A model generated the notes under the pieces. The model was given only the letters and a program-made list of their open reading frames with translations. It ran no database searches and was not told where the DNA came from. A stretch of DNA of 64,000 nt, taken from Burkholderia arboris. GTDB taxonomy: Bacteria; Pseudomonadota; Gammaproteobacteria; Burkholderiales; Burkholderiaceae. Every line of letters starts with the position of its first letter. Position 1 is the first letter of the stretch. Of the stretch, positions 52,477-61,869 are shown piece after piece. The position numbers were made by a program, and so were the translations under genes. The stretch spans positions 278,521 to 342,520 of the forward strand of contig NZ_CABVPX010000004.1 of the NCBI RefSeq assembly GCF_902499125.1, written 5' to 3'.

Positions 52477-53241
52477 ATGAAATCAATACGAACGATGGTG
52501 GCCTTGTGCTCGGTTATTGCCGTGCTCGCGGCATGCGGCGGCGACGGCAACGACGTCGGTACCGAACTCGGCATCTCGAAGCCGCAGGCACGCTTCATCA
52601 ACGCGGTGCCGGCCGGCCCGAACCTCGACTACTACCTGAACGCGAAGATCGACCAGTCGGGCGTCGCCTACAAGGGCGTGACGCGCTATCACGACGTCGA
52701 TTCGGGCACGCAGACCGCGAGCTACGACGTCTCGGGCACGACCACGACCATTGCGTCCCAATCGTTCGGCGCAGCGAACGGCCACCACTACACGACGATC
52801 GCGCTGCCGAGCACGACGTCGCTGATCTCCATCGTCGACGATCCGTACGACAAGGGCCTGCTGTCCGACAAGGCGCGCGTGCGCAGCTTCAACGCGTCGC
52901 CGAATGCGCAGAACGTCGACGTGTACGTCGTCCCGCCGGGCACCGACATCACGACGCAAAGCCCGACGATGGCGGGCGCGGCGTACCAGAACGCGGTGCC
53001 GGCCACGACGCAGGATTCGATCTACCTGAACGGCGGCAGCTACCAGGTGATCGTCACGACGGCCGGCAGCAAGTCGCCGATCCTCAAGACCGCGCCGGTC
53101 ACCATCAACAACAACGCCGACTGGCTGCTCCTGACGATTCCGTCGGGCGGCGTCGGCGACGTGACGCCGAACGACATTCACGTGCTCGTCGCGCAGGGCA
53201 ACGACGCCGATTCTTCCGCGCAGGAACTCGGCCCGCAGTAA
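52477..53241 (+). CDS. DUF4397 lipoprotein
   Basis: A 254-residue protein with lipoprotein signal (residues 1-19) and lipobox LAAC, Cys20. The mature part carries two DUF4397-type beta-rich repeats: ARFINAVPAGPNLDYYLN (about residues 38-55) and ARVRSFNASPNAQNVDVYV (about 133-151). Such proteins are surface or periplasmic with no assigned activity. Start ATG 52477 after AGAGGACGAC. Stands alone, followed by a long bidirectional hairpin. Confidence 0.85.
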   Translation: MKSIRTMVALCSVIAVLAACGGDGNDVGTELGISKPQARFINAVPAGPNLDYYLNAKIDQSGVAYKGVTRYHDVDSGTQTASYDVSGTTTTIASQSFGAANGHHYTTIALPSTTSLISIVDDPYDKGLLSDKARVRSFNASPNAQNVDVYVVPPGTDITTQSPTMAGAAYQNAVPATTQDSIYLNGGSYQVIVTTAGSKSPILKTAPVTINNNADWLLLTIPSGGVGDVTPNDIHVLVAQGNDADSSAQELGPQ

Positions 53242-53252
53242 GGATAGCGAAC

Positions 53253-53292
53253 GGTCGCGGTGGCCGGCGCGATCGGGCCGGCCACCGCGACC
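53253..53292. terminator. Bidirectional hairpin, 16-bp perfect stem
   Basis: GGTCGCGGTGGCCGGC and GCCGGCCACCGCGACC pair perfectly around an 8-nt loop. It lies between the DUF4397 gene and a convergent small gene, 11 and 13 bp from their stops, so it should end both transcripts. No U-tract is present. Confidence 0.7.
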
Positions 53293-53305
53293 TCGCACAC
53301 CGGCA

Positions 53306-53800
53306 TCAGTCGTCCCGCTCGAAGCGGATCACATGCTCGGCGCGCGTGCCGTCGCCGCGTTCGATATCGACCTCGCCGACACGGCGCACGCGCCAGCCCG
53401 GCCGCGTCGCGATCTGCGGCAGGTTGCCGGACGGCCGGCTCTCGATCCCGCCGAGGCCTTCGTCCGGCGTCTCGACCGCTTCGTCGAGCGACGCGTTCGA
53501 GTAGATCACGTTGTCGTGCCACTTCGACGCGCCCGCAGCCGCTTCCATGCCCTTGCCGTCGACGTCGACGGTGCTGTCGGTCATCGCCATGTTCGCGTTG
53601 TCGAGCGTCGGGATCCGGGCAGCCGCGCGCCGCACCGGGTCGCCGCTGCCGACCGCCTGCGTGCCGCGCTCGATCGGCGGCAGGCCGGTCGGCGTCTTCG
53701 CGGCGATGGCCTCCGGCGTCAACGGGCGCCGGGCCGTCGCGGGAGGCCCGGAATCGGCTGGCGGTTGCTTCGGGTCAGGGTTCGATTGATCGCTCTGCAT
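53306..53800 (-). CDS. Hypothetical hydrophilic protein, 164 residues
   Basis: A soluble protein, Pro- and Asp-rich at its N-terminus, with no signal peptide or membrane segment. It starts at ATG 53800 after AAGGAGGTGCG, a near-consensus ribosome site, which supports strong translation. I do not recognise a domain; the composition in the first 60 residues suggests disorder. It is followed leftwards by the convergent hairpin at 53253-53292. Confidence 0.65.
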   Translation of the reverse strand: MQSDQSNPDPKQPPADSGPPATARRPLTPEAIAAKTPTGLPPIERGTQAVGSGDPVRRAAARIPTLDNANMAMTDSTVDVDGKGMEAAAGASKWHDNVIYSNASLDEAVETPDEGLGGIESRPSGNLPQIATRPGWRVRRVGEVDIERGDGTRAEHVIRFERDD

Positions 53801-53987
53801 CGCACCTCCTTGTCCGGCCGGCATGCGCCGGTCCGTGAATCGCTACATCGCTCCTTGCAAATCTTTCACGCGCCCGGCCGCGCGCACACACGCCGGCCGG
53901 CGCACGTGCCCGGCCGGCACGGCACTCGAAAAAGCGGGCAGACCGCCGGTACGCAACCGGCGCGCCGCCCACCCGGCCAACCGCGCA

Positions 53988-54260
53988 TCAGCCGCCGCTT
54001 GCACCGCCCGGCGCGGAGGCCGCACCCGGCATGCTCGCGCCGCTGTCGGCGCTGCTGCCGGCCGCGCCGCTGCCCGGCGTGCCCGGTGCTGCGGTGGACG
54101 GCGCGGCCGACATGCCGCCCGTCGCGCTCGAATCGGAACTCGCGCCGCCGGCGCTGTCGCTGTCGCTCTTCTTCTGGCAGCCCGCACCTGCCGCCAGCCC
54201 TGCAATCAGGATGCCGGCGAAGACGGCTCGCGATACATGACGAAAGGAATATCGCTGCAT
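53988..54260 (-). CDS. Small lipoprotein with Ser/Gly/Ala-rich tail, 90 residues
   Basis: A 90-residue protein with a signal peptide and lipobox AGAGC (Cys about 28), then KKSDSDSAGG and a low-complexity Ser/Gly/Ala/Pro tail to the end. Start ATG 54260 after GGAGGTGTC. Mature protein has no folded domain that I can see; it may be a wall- or membrane-tethered linker. Similar small Gly/Ala-rich lipoproteins are common in Burkholderia. Confidence 0.65.
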   Translation of the reverse strand: MQRYSFRHVSRAVFAGILIAGLAAGAGCQKKSDSDSAGGASSDSSATGGMSAAPSTAAPGTPGSGAAGSSADSGASMPGAASAPGGASGG

Positions 54261-54510
54261 GACACCTCCGCTGATGTCGATGTGGATGGAGCCCGCTTGC
54301 GAGCAATTTGCGTGCCGCGCCCTGCCGCTGCTGGCCGACGCCTTCCATTCATTTTTCAAATGACGCCCAGCCGAATATTTAATTTCCCATGACCGTGGCC
54401 GCCACCCATACTCGCGAACAAATCCGAGACATAACGTCCACGGCGGCCGGGCCGGCGCTGCGTACACACGCTGCCGGTTTCGCGCCCCGCACATGGAAGG
54501 AGACAACGGC

Positions 54511-56043
54511 GTGCAACTGGAAGCCACCCACCGCCCGGGCATCGTGCTCGGCGCGGACGACGCATCGTATCGAACCGATTCGGCCACGCGCGACCCTGCG
54601 CTGAGCCCGCGGCTGCACAATCCCGACCTCGCGCCGACCAAGACCGAGGGCCGGACCTGGGGCCGCTACAGCATCTTTGCGCTGTGGACCAACGACGTAC
54701 ACAACATCGCGAACTACTCGTTTGCGATCGGGCTGTTCGCGCTCGGCCTGTCGGGCTGGCAGATGCTCGCGTCGCTCGCGATCGGCGCGGTGCTCGTGTA
54801 CTGCTTCATGAACCTCACCGGCTACATGGGCCAGAAGACCGGCGTGCCGTTCCCGGTGATCAGCCGGATGAGCTTCGGCATCTACGGCGCGCTGCTGCCC
54901 GCGATGATCCGCGCGGTGATCGCGATCGCCTGGTTCGGGATCCAGACCTATCTCGCGTCCGTCGTGCTGCGCGTGCTGCTCACGGCGATCTGGCCCGGCC
55001 TCGCTGCGTTCGACCAGAATGCGATCTTCGGGCTGTCGACGCTCGGCTGGATCACGTTCGTCGCGATCTGGCTCGTGCAGATCGGCATCCTCACGTTCGG
55101 GATGGAGATGGTCCGCAAGTACGAGGGGCTCGCCGGCCCGGTGATCCTCGTGACGACGCTGTCGCTCGCCGCATGGATGATCAGCCGCACGGGCGGCCAT
55201 CTCGCGATGTCGATCGGCAAGCCGATGACCGGCTTCAGGATGTGGACGGAAATCTTCGCGGGCGGCTCGCTGTGGCTCTCGATCTACGGCACGCTGGTGC
55301 TCAACTTCTGCGATTTCGCCCGTTCGTCGCCGAGCGCGAAGACGGTGCGCGTCGGCAACTTCTGGGGCCTGCCGGTCAACATCCTCGTGTTCGCGACGAT
55401 CAGCTTCGTGCTCGCGGGCGCGCAGTTCAAGCTGAACGGCCACATCATCCACAGCCCGACGGAAATCATCGCGACGGTGCCGAACAAGCTGTTCCTCGTG
55501 CTCGGCTGTCTCGCATTCCTGATCGTCACCGTCGCCGTGAACATCATGGCGAACTTCGTGGCACCGGCGTTCGTGCTGACGAGCCTCGCGCCGCACCGCC
55601 TGTCGTTCCGCCGCGCGGGCCTGATCAGCGCGACGATCGCCGTGCTGATCCTGCCGTGGAACCTGTACAACAGCCCGATCGTGATCGTCTACTTCCTGTC
55701 CGGCCTCGGCGCGCTGCTCGGCCCGCTGTACGGGATCATCACGGTCGACTACTGGCTCGTGCGCAAGCAGCGCGTGAACGTGCCCGACCTCTATACCGAA
55801 GCGCCGGGCGGCGCCTATTTCTACACCCGCGGCGTGAACCGCAAGGCGCTCGCGGCGCTCGTGCCGTCCGCGCTGATCTCGATCACGCTCGCCGTCGTGC
55901 CGGCCTTCAGCGCGATGACGCCGTTCTCCTGGCTGCTCGGCGCGGCCATCGCGGGCAGCGTGTACTGGCTGCTGGCCGATCGCAAACGGCACTACGAAGA
56001 GCGCTCGGGCGAGCACATCGCGGTCGCCTGCGCGCAACACTGA
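54511..56043 (+). CDS. NCS1-family permease (hydantoin/allantoin/nucleobase type)
   Basis: A 510-residue transporter with twelve predicted helices. Residues near 45-70 (TWGRYSIFALWTNDVHNIANYSFAIG) are typical of NCS1 carriers such as PucI and Mhp1. It is followed 24 bp later by a hydantoin-racemase homologue, so the cargo is probably a hydantoin, allantoin or a similar cyclic ureide. Start GTG 54511 was chosen because AAGGAGA (54497-54503) is well placed; an ATG at 54493 precedes that site. Confidence 0.87.
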   Translation: MQLEATHRPGIVLGADDASYRTDSATRDPALSPRLHNPDLAPTKTEGRTWGRYSIFALWTNDVHNIANYSFAIGLFALGLSGWQMLASLAIGAVLVYCFMNLTGYMGQKTGVPFPVISRMSFGIYGALLPAMIRAVIAIAWFGIQTYLASVVLRVLLTAIWPGLAAFDQNAIFGLSTLGWITFVAIWLVQIGILTFGMEMVRKYEGLAGPVILVTTLSLAAWMISRTGGHLAMSIGKPMTGFRMWTEIFAGGSLWLSIYGTLVLNFCDFARSSPSAKTVRVGNFWGLPVNILVFATISFVLAGAQFKLNGHIIHSPTEIIATVPNKLFLVLGCLAFLIVTVAVNIMANFVAPAFVLTSLAPHRLSFRRAGLISATIAVLILPWNLYNSPIVIVYFLSGLGALLGPLYGIITVDYWLVRKQRVNVPDLYTEAPGGAYFYTRGVNRKALAALVPSALISITLAVVPAFSAMTPFSWLLGAAIAGSVYWLLADRKRHYEERSGEHIAVACAQH

Positions 56044-56067
56044 CACACACGCATACGGAGAGCCCCG

Positions 56068-56796
56068 ATGAGGATCCTGGTAGTCAACGTCAACACGACC
56101 GAGTCGATCACCGACGCAATCGCCGCGCAGGCGCAGGCCGCCGCCTCGCCCGGCACGGAGATCGTCGGGCTGACGCCGCGCTTCGGCGCGGAATCGGTCG
56201 AAGGCAACTTCGAGAGCTACCTCGCGGCGATCGCCGTGATGGATCGCGTGTTGAGCTACGACGAGCCGTACGACGCGGTGATCCAGGCCGGCTACGGCGA
56301 ACACGGCCGCGAAGGCCTGCAGGAACTGCTGACGGTACCCGTCGTCGACATCACCGAAGCCGCCGCGAGTGTCGCGATGCTGCTCGGCCATCGCTACTCG
56401 GTCGTCACGACGCTCGATCGCACGGTGCCGCTGATCGAGGATCGCCTGAAACTCGCCGGGCTCGACGCACGCTGCGCATCGGTGCGCGCGAGCGGCCTCG
56501 CGGTGCTCGAACTGGAAGAAAATCCGGCCCGCGCGATCGAGTCGATCGTCGGCCAGGCGCAGCGCGCGGTGAAGGACGATCACGCGGAAGTGATCTGCCT
56601 CGGCTGCGGCGGGATGGCCGGCCTCGACCGGCAGATCGAGGAATGCACGGGCGTGCCGGTCGTCGACGGCGTGTCGGCCGCGGTCGCACTCGCCGAGTCG
56701 CTGGTGCGCCTGAAGCTGAAGACGTCGAAGGTCCGCACGTACGCGCCGCCGCGCCCGAAGCGGATCGTCGGCTGGCCGGGAACCTTCGCAAAATGA
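56068..56796 (+). CDS. Asp/Glu/hydantoin racemase-family protein lacking the first Cys
   Basis: A 242-residue member of the Asp/Glu/hydantoin racemase fold. The second catalytic Cys is present (Cys180 in LGCGGMAG). The first, normally in the ACFGDPGL-type motif, is replaced: the motif here reads AGYGEHGRE with Gly75 at the Cys position. A two-base racemisation is therefore unlikely; it could be an isomerase, a one-base hydrolase or decarboxylase, or a binding protein. Start ATG 56068. It is coupled to the NCS1 permease. Confidence 0.8.
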   Translation: MRILVVNVNTTESITDAIAAQAQAAASPGTEIVGLTPRFGAESVEGNFESYLAAIAVMDRVLSYDEPYDAVIQAGYGEHGREGLQELLTVPVVDITEAAASVAMLLGHRYSVVTTLDRTVPLIEDRLKLAGLDARCASVRASGLAVLELEENPARAIESIVGQAQRAVKDDHAEVICLGCGGMAGLDRQIEECTGVPVVDGVSAAVALAESLVRLKLKTSKVRTYAPPRPKRIVGWPGTFAK

Positions 56797-56857
56797 CGCG
56801 CCGCCGGCCGGCAGTCGCGTCGCGCGCGGTCACGGGGGCGCCGGGAGGCGTATCGGC

Positions 56858-58033
56858 ATGCGGGACCCGCTAGACCCGGCCGCCCTGCCCCGCGGCGCGG
56901 CCGACGCCACGGGCGCGCTCGACGTGCTCGACGCACGGCTGATGCGCATCCTGCTCGTGCTGCTGACCGAGCGCACCGTATCGCGTGCGGCCGTGCGCCT
57001 GAACATGTCGCAACCGGCGACGAGCGCGGCGCTCAAGCGGCTGCGTACGCTGCTCGGCGATCCGCTGCTGGTGCGCAGCCGTTACGGGATGGTACCGACC
57101 GAGTTCGGCGCGCGGCTGATCGAGCCGCTGCGCAACGCGCTGCGCGTGATCGACTTCATCCGCATCCAGCAGCCGACGTTCGACGCGCGCACGTCGGTGC
57201 GCACCTACCGGATCGGCTGCCCCGACTACCTGAACGTGCTGTTCGTGCCGAAGCTCGTCGCGCTGTTCCGCGAGCGCGCGCCGGACGCGCAGCTCGTGTT
57301 CCATCCGCTCGGCGACGGTTTCGACGACGAGCGCGCGCTGGCCGACGGCGAACTCGACGTCGTGATCGACAACCGCCCCGCACGCCAGTCGCGCTTCCGG
57401 CAGGACGACCTGTTCGACGACCGCGTCGTGTGCCTGATGCGCGCGACGCATCCGCTCGCCAGGCGCGGCGCGATGACGGCCGCCGATTTCGCAGCCGCGC
57501 CGCAGCTGTGCCCGACGCCGTCGTGGCTCGAAGCATCCGGCGCGATCGACCGGCAGCTCGAACGCGTCGGCCTGCAGCGGCGCATCGTCGTCACGCTGCC
57601 GCACTTCGAACTTGCCGCGCATGCGCTCGTGCGCACCGACATGATCCTCACCACCACGTACCGGCTCGCGCGGCACTATGCGAAGCTGCTGCCGCTCGCT
57701 GCGGTCACGCTGCCGGCCGAACCGCCGGACATCGTGTACCGGATGACGTGGAACGAATCGGGATCGTGTGCCGAGGGCGTGTGCTGGCTGCGCGGGCTGA
57801 TCGCGCAAGCGACGCACGCATGGCTCGACGCCGAGGCCAGGTTGCCGGCCGTTACCGCAGTAGCCGCTGCCGGTTCCGACGCGGATGCCCGGATGTCCAC
57901 GCCGCCCGTCGCCGACACGCCGGAGCCCGCACGGCGCACTCGCCGCCGACAGGCGACGCATTGCCGCGCATCGCACCCGGCGCGCGTCGCGCACGCGGCA
58001 CGCATCCATCGCATCGCGACGAAGCCGCACTGA
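56858..58033 (+). CDS. LysR-family regulator with long basic tail
   Basis: A 391-residue LysR protein of the NodD/NahR-like group; helix-turn-helix at about residues 30-62 (LLVLLTERTVSRAAVRLNMSQPATSAALKRL), effector domain at about 115-320. The last 75 residues or so are Ala/Arg/His-rich with no family match and extend the protein beyond the usual 300-320. A shift in frame near the end could explain this. It follows the permease-racemase pair in the same direction, 61 bp later, and may regulate it. Confidence 0.82.
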   Translation: MRDPLDPAALPRGAADATGALDVLDARLMRILLVLLTERTVSRAAVRLNMSQPATSAALKRLRTLLGDPLLVRSRYGMVPTEFGARLIEPLRNALRVIDFIRIQQPTFDARTSVRTYRIGCPDYLNVLFVPKLVALFRERAPDAQLVFHPLGDGFDDERALADGELDVVIDNRPARQSRFRQDDLFDDRVVCLMRATHPLARRGAMTAADFAAAPQLCPTPSWLEASGAIDRQLERVGLQRRIVVTLPHFELAAHALVRTDMILTTTYRLARHYAKLLPLAAVTLPAEPPDIVYRMTWNESGSCAEGVCWLRGLIAQATHAWLDAEARLPAVTAVAAAGSDADARMSTPPVADTPEPARRTRRRQATHCRASHPARVAHAARIHRIATKPH

Positions 58034-58093
58034 CCGGCGAGCCGGCTGACGGCGATGCGCTGACAGGCTGCAAGATCGCAGCCGCGTGCCGCG

Positions 58094-59035
58094 TCAGACG
58101 TGTCGCGCCAGCACGAGCAGCACCGACAGCGAAACGATCGATCCGAGCGTCGACAGCAGGATCGTGCGCGACGTCACCTGCGCTTCGCGCCCGTAGAATT
58201 CCGCGAGCATGTACGGCCCCGTGCCGGTCGGCAACGCGGCGAGCACGACGGCGATCTGCGCGAGCACGGGCGGCATCGCGAACACGCGCACGCCGAGCCA
58301 CCATGCGAGCGCCGGCTGGACGAACAGCTTCACCGCCGTCAGCGCGACGCTGCCGCGCGCCGCGGTACCGGCCCCCTCGCGCTTCTCCGCGAGAAACAGC
58401 CCGAGGCTGACCAGCGCACACGGGCTTGCGGCCGCCCCGAGCAGCTTCAGGAAGGTCTCGACGGGCGCAGCGAGCGGCACCTGCGCAGCCGACACGCATA
58501 CGCCGACCAGCGGCGCGACGATCAGCGGGTTGCGCAGCAGCGCGCCGGCCACCTTCCACATCAGCTTCAGCGGCGCGCGGTCGCGCTGCAGTCCGATCTC
58601 GATCAGCACGATCGCACCGGCGAACAACACGCATGCGACGAGAATGGTCGCGATCGTGGTCGGCGTGAGGCTGCCGGGACCGAACGCCAGCAGGCACAGC
58701 GGAAAGCCGAGATAGCCGGTGTTCGGATAGGACGCGGCGATCGCATCGATGCTCGCATCGGCCAGCCCGCGCCCCGCGAACAGGCGCCACGCGAGCACGC
58801 CGCCGAACACGAGCGCACAGGTCAGCGCGAATGTCGCCACGAACGCCGGCTGGTAGAGCTGGTGCCACGATGCGTGCGCCATGATCTGGAACAGCAGCGC
58901 GGGCAGCGCGAGCCACACGACGAACCGGTTGAGCTCCGACGCTGCGGCCGGCCCGAGTACGCCGCGCCGGCGGCACAGGAACCCTGCCGCGATCAGCCCG
59001 AACACGGGCAACAGAATCTCGATCGTCGATGACAT
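58094..59035 (-). CDS. Auxin efflux carrier (AEC) family transporter
   Basis: A 313-residue membrane protein with about ten helices. Repeated helix-breaking motifs, SYPNTGYLGFPL (about residues 103-114) and ALPTGTGPYMLAEFYG (about 280-295), are typical of bacterial AEC carriers such as malonate or malate transporters. Start ATG 59035. It stands alone, convergent with the LysR gene at 56858. Cargo cannot be read from the sequence. Confidence 0.85.
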   Translation of the reverse strand: MSSTIEILLPVFGLIAAGFLCRRRGVLGPAAASELNRFVVWLALPALLFQIMAHASWHQLYQPAFVATFALTCALVFGGVLAWRLFAGRGLADASIDAIAASYPNTGYLGFPLCLLAFGPGSLTPTTIATILVACVLFAGAIVLIEIGLQRDRAPLKLMWKVAGALLRNPLIVAPLVGVCVSAAQVPLAAPVETFLKLLGAAASPCALVSLGLFLAEKREGAGTAARGSVALTAVKLFVQPALAWWLGVRVFAMPPVLAQIAVVLAALPTGTGPYMLAEFYGREAQVTSRTILLSTLGSIVSLSVLLVLARHV

Positions 59036-59142
59036 CTTGAATACGCTGCGTGAAACCGGAACGCGCCAGCTTAATGGTTCCGTGAAAGCCCGTCCAATAC
59101 GCAGCGCATGCACGCCGGCCCGTCACTCCCCGTCACTCCCCG

Positions 59143-60714
59143 TTACGCGCCATCGCGCATCGGTTGCGTAAGCAACTTGTATGCTACGACGGCCGCGCCG
59201 AGCGCGAGCACGCCGCTCATCGTCAACGCATCGGCGAACCCGCTCGAGAACGCGACGGGGGCCGCCCGCGCCAGCGTGCCGGCGGCCGACGGCGGCACGC
59301 GGCCGAGCGCCTGCGCCAGATCGCCGGCCAGCAGGCTCGACATGAACGGCGCATCGGCGAACGCGCGCAGGCCGGGCGTGGCCGACAGCAGGTCGTCGAG
59401 CCGCGCGTGCGTGCTCGCCGCCAGCACCGCGCCGAGCACGCCGACGGCCGTCACGATCGCCGAGAAGCGCGTCGTCGTGCTGATGCCCGACGCCATGCCG
59501 GTGCGGTTCGGTGGCACGCAGGCCATGATCGCCTTCTGCGTGTCGCCGTTCATGATGCCGGCGCCGCACCCCGTCACGAACATGCCGATCGCGACGAGCC
59601 GGTAGTCGCCGCTGGCCGTCAGCGCCGCGGTCACCAGGTTGCCCGCGCCGATCAGCGCGAGCCCGCCCGCCAGCACACCGCCGGACGACACGCGCGCGGC
59701 CAGCGCCGCGCCGAGCGACGGGCCGGCGATCATCGCGAACGCGAACGGCAGCATCCCGAGCCCCGCATCGATCGCCGACATGCCGAATGCGTTCTGCAGG
59801 TACAGCGGCAGGAACGTCATCATCACCTGCGCGCACGCCGCATACCCGAACATCGCGAGCACCGCGCCGACGAAGCGCGGCTGGCGAAACAGCGCGAGAT
59901 CGATCATCGGCCGCGCCTGCCAGCGCTCCGCGCCGATGAACGCCGCCAGCAGCGCGGCGGCGAGCGCGAGCCGGCCCAGCGTCGCGGCCGACAGCCAGCC
60001 GTGCGACGGTGCGCCGATCAGCGCCGCGATCCCGCAGGCGAGCGCCGCACCGAACAGCAGGCTGCCGGCGGCGTCCACGCGTTTCGCATGCGGATCGTTC
60101 GATTCGTCGATCGCGACGCACGCGCCGGCCGCCAGCAGCAGGCAGACGGGCAGGTTCAGCAGGAACACCCAGCGCCATCCGATCCATTGGGTAATCGCGC
60201 CGCCGACGAGCGGCGCGATGGCCGTCGCGATCCCCATGCACATGCCCCAGATCGCCCATGCGCGCGCCCGGTCGCGCCCGTCCGGAAACCGGTTCGCGAT
60301 CACGGCAAGCGCCGCGGTCAGCAGCAGCGCGGCGCCGCCGCCCTTCACGGCGCGCGCGGCGATCAGCCAGCCGGCCGACGGTGCGATGCCGCAGCCAAGC
60401 GACGCGAGAAAGAAGAGCGCGAGCCCCGTGAAGAGCATCCGCTTGCGCCCGAAGCGATCGGCGAGCCCGCCCGCCGGCAGCAGGCACGCGGCAAACGCGG
60501 TCATGTACGCGCTCACGACCCATTCGATGTCGGCGAAGCTCGCGTGGAAGCTGCGCGCGATGCTCGGCAGCGATACGGCCACCACGTTCGTGTCGAGCAC
60601 GATCAGCGAACAGGTTGCGGACGCGACGGCAAGCGTCGCGGCGGCCGGCAGGCGGGCGCCCGCGCGCGGGGCGGCAGCCGCGCCCGTACGCGACGCCGGT
60701 GAAGACTGGGACAT
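59143..60714 (-). CDS. MFS efflux transporter, DHA2 family
   Basis: A 523-residue protein with about fourteen predicted helices. LDTNVVAVSLPSIARSFHAS (motif D1, about residues 40-59), GGLADRFGRKRM (loop 2-3 motif A, about 84-95) and GWRWVFLLNLP are DHA2/EmrB features. It likely exports a drug or toxic metabolite. Start ATG 60714 (MSQSSPA) follows CCGGAGTTGCCG. It is divergent from a LysR gene (60815), which probably controls it. Confidence 0.88.
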   Translation of the reverse strand: MSQSSPASRTGAAAAPRAGARLPAAATLAVASATCSLIVLDTNVVAVSLPSIARSFHASFADIEWVVSAYMTAFAACLLPAGGLADRFGRKRMLFTGLALFFLASLGCGIAPSAGWLIAARAVKGGGAALLLTAALAVIANRFPDGRDRARAWAIWGMCMGIATAIAPLVGGAITQWIGWRWVFLLNLPVCLLLAAGACVAIDESNDPHAKRVDAAGSLLFGAALACGIAALIGAPSHGWLSAATLGRLALAAALLAAFIGAERWQARPMIDLALFRQPRFVGAVLAMFGYAACAQVMMTFLPLYLQNAFGMSAIDAGLGMLPFAFAMIAGPSLGAALAARVSSGGVLAGGLALIGAGNLVTAALTASGDYRLVAIGMFVTGCGAGIMNGDTQKAIMACVPPNRTGMASGISTTTRFSAIVTAVGVLGAVLAASTHARLDDLLSATPGLRAFADAPFMSSLLAGDLAQALGRVPPSAAGTLARAAPVAFSSGFADALTMSGVLALGAAVVAYKLLTQPMRDGA

Positions 60715-60814
60715 CGGCAACTCCGGAACAGGATCAACGAGCCGTATGCTAGGCTTGCCCGGTGTTGCCTGTCATTGACACTTCCCAGCTGTTTTATTAA
60801 CGAAAACTGCAATC

Positions 60815-61693
60815 ATGGACCGGCTCGAATTCCGTCACGTACGTGCGTTCCTGAGCGTCGCGCAGCACCTGCATTTCGCGCGCGCGGCCGAAGCGCTGGA
60901 CATGGCGCCGCCCGCGCTCACGCGGCAGATCCAGGAAGCCGAGCGCGTGCTCGGCGTGCGGCTCTTTCACCGGTCGCGCCGCGCAGTCACGCTGAGCGCG
61001 GCCGGCGAGGCCTATCTCGCCGAAGCGAGCGCCGCATTCGAGCATCTGCAGCGCGGCCGCGAACTTGCCGCGCTCGCCGAACGCGGCGAACTCGGCCGGA
61101 TCGAGATCGGCTACGTGTCGTCCGCCGTCTATTCGGGCACGCTGCAGCGCACGGTCGGCGCGTTCCGCGCCGCGCACCCGCGCATCGAACTGAACCTGCG
61201 CGAGGTGCCGATGGACGACGTCGCAAACCAGCTCGACGCGGGCCGGCTCGATCTCGCCTACGTCCGTCCGCCGCTGCCGCTGCCCGGCGGTCTGCGGATC
61301 GTCACGCTGCAGCGCGACGTGTTCGTCGCGGCCGTACCGGCCGATTCGCGCTACGCGGCGATGACGGCCGTCCGCGCGGCCGATCTCGCCGACGCACGCT
61401 TCGCGGTGCCCGAACAGGAACGGGGCACGCTCGAAGTCGCGCGCCGCGGCCGCTTCGCACCGGTCATCGCCGCGCGGCCGGGCGGCCTGCTCGCGGTGCT
61501 CGCGTGCGTGTCCGTGAACGGCTGGGTCGCGGTGATTCCCGATGCGCTCGCCGGCTGCGTGTCGTTGCCGGGTGTCGTGTACCGGCCGATTGCCGGCAAG
61601 CCGATCACGTCGGAGCTCGCGCTCGCGCACCGGCGGTTCGAAAAGGCGCCCGCGGTGCGGGCATTCCTGCGCACGGTTCCGCCGGCCGCCTAA
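60815..61693 (+). CDS. LysR-family regulator
   Basis: A 292-residue LysR protein close to the CbbR/BenM/CatM-like group: MDRLEFRHVRAFLSVAQHLHFARAAEALDMAPPALTRQIQ, helix-turn-helix at about residues 18-37, effector domain at about 90-285. Start ATG 60815. It is divergent from the DHA2 exporter gene, 100 bp apart, the usual layout for LysR control, and also precedes the binding-protein gene at 61870. Confidence 0.88.
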   Translation: MDRLEFRHVRAFLSVAQHLHFARAAEALDMAPPALTRQIQEAERVLGVRLFHRSRRAVTLSAAGEAYLAEASAAFEHLQRGRELAALAERGELGRIEIGYVSSAVYSGTLQRTVGAFRAAHPRIELNLREVPMDDVANQLDAGRLDLAYVRPPLPLPGGLRIVTLQRDVFVAAVPADSRYAAMTAVRAADLADARFAVPEQERGTLEVARRGRFAPVIAARPGGLLAVLACVSVNGWVAVIPDALAGCVSLPGVVYRPIAGKPITSELALAHRRFEKAPAVRAFLRTVPPAA

Positions 61694-61869
61694 CGCATCC
61701 GCACGACGCATCCGCGACAGCGCCCGGGCGCCGGGCCGTTACCGGCCCTAGCGGGGCTCGCCGCGCGAATATGCATTTCACGATTCGATGTTTGTCGGCC
61801 GGAAACCGATTCCGTAACCTGCCCGGCAGCCGCGCCGCACGGGCGCGGGTTACCGAGGACATGCCGCCG

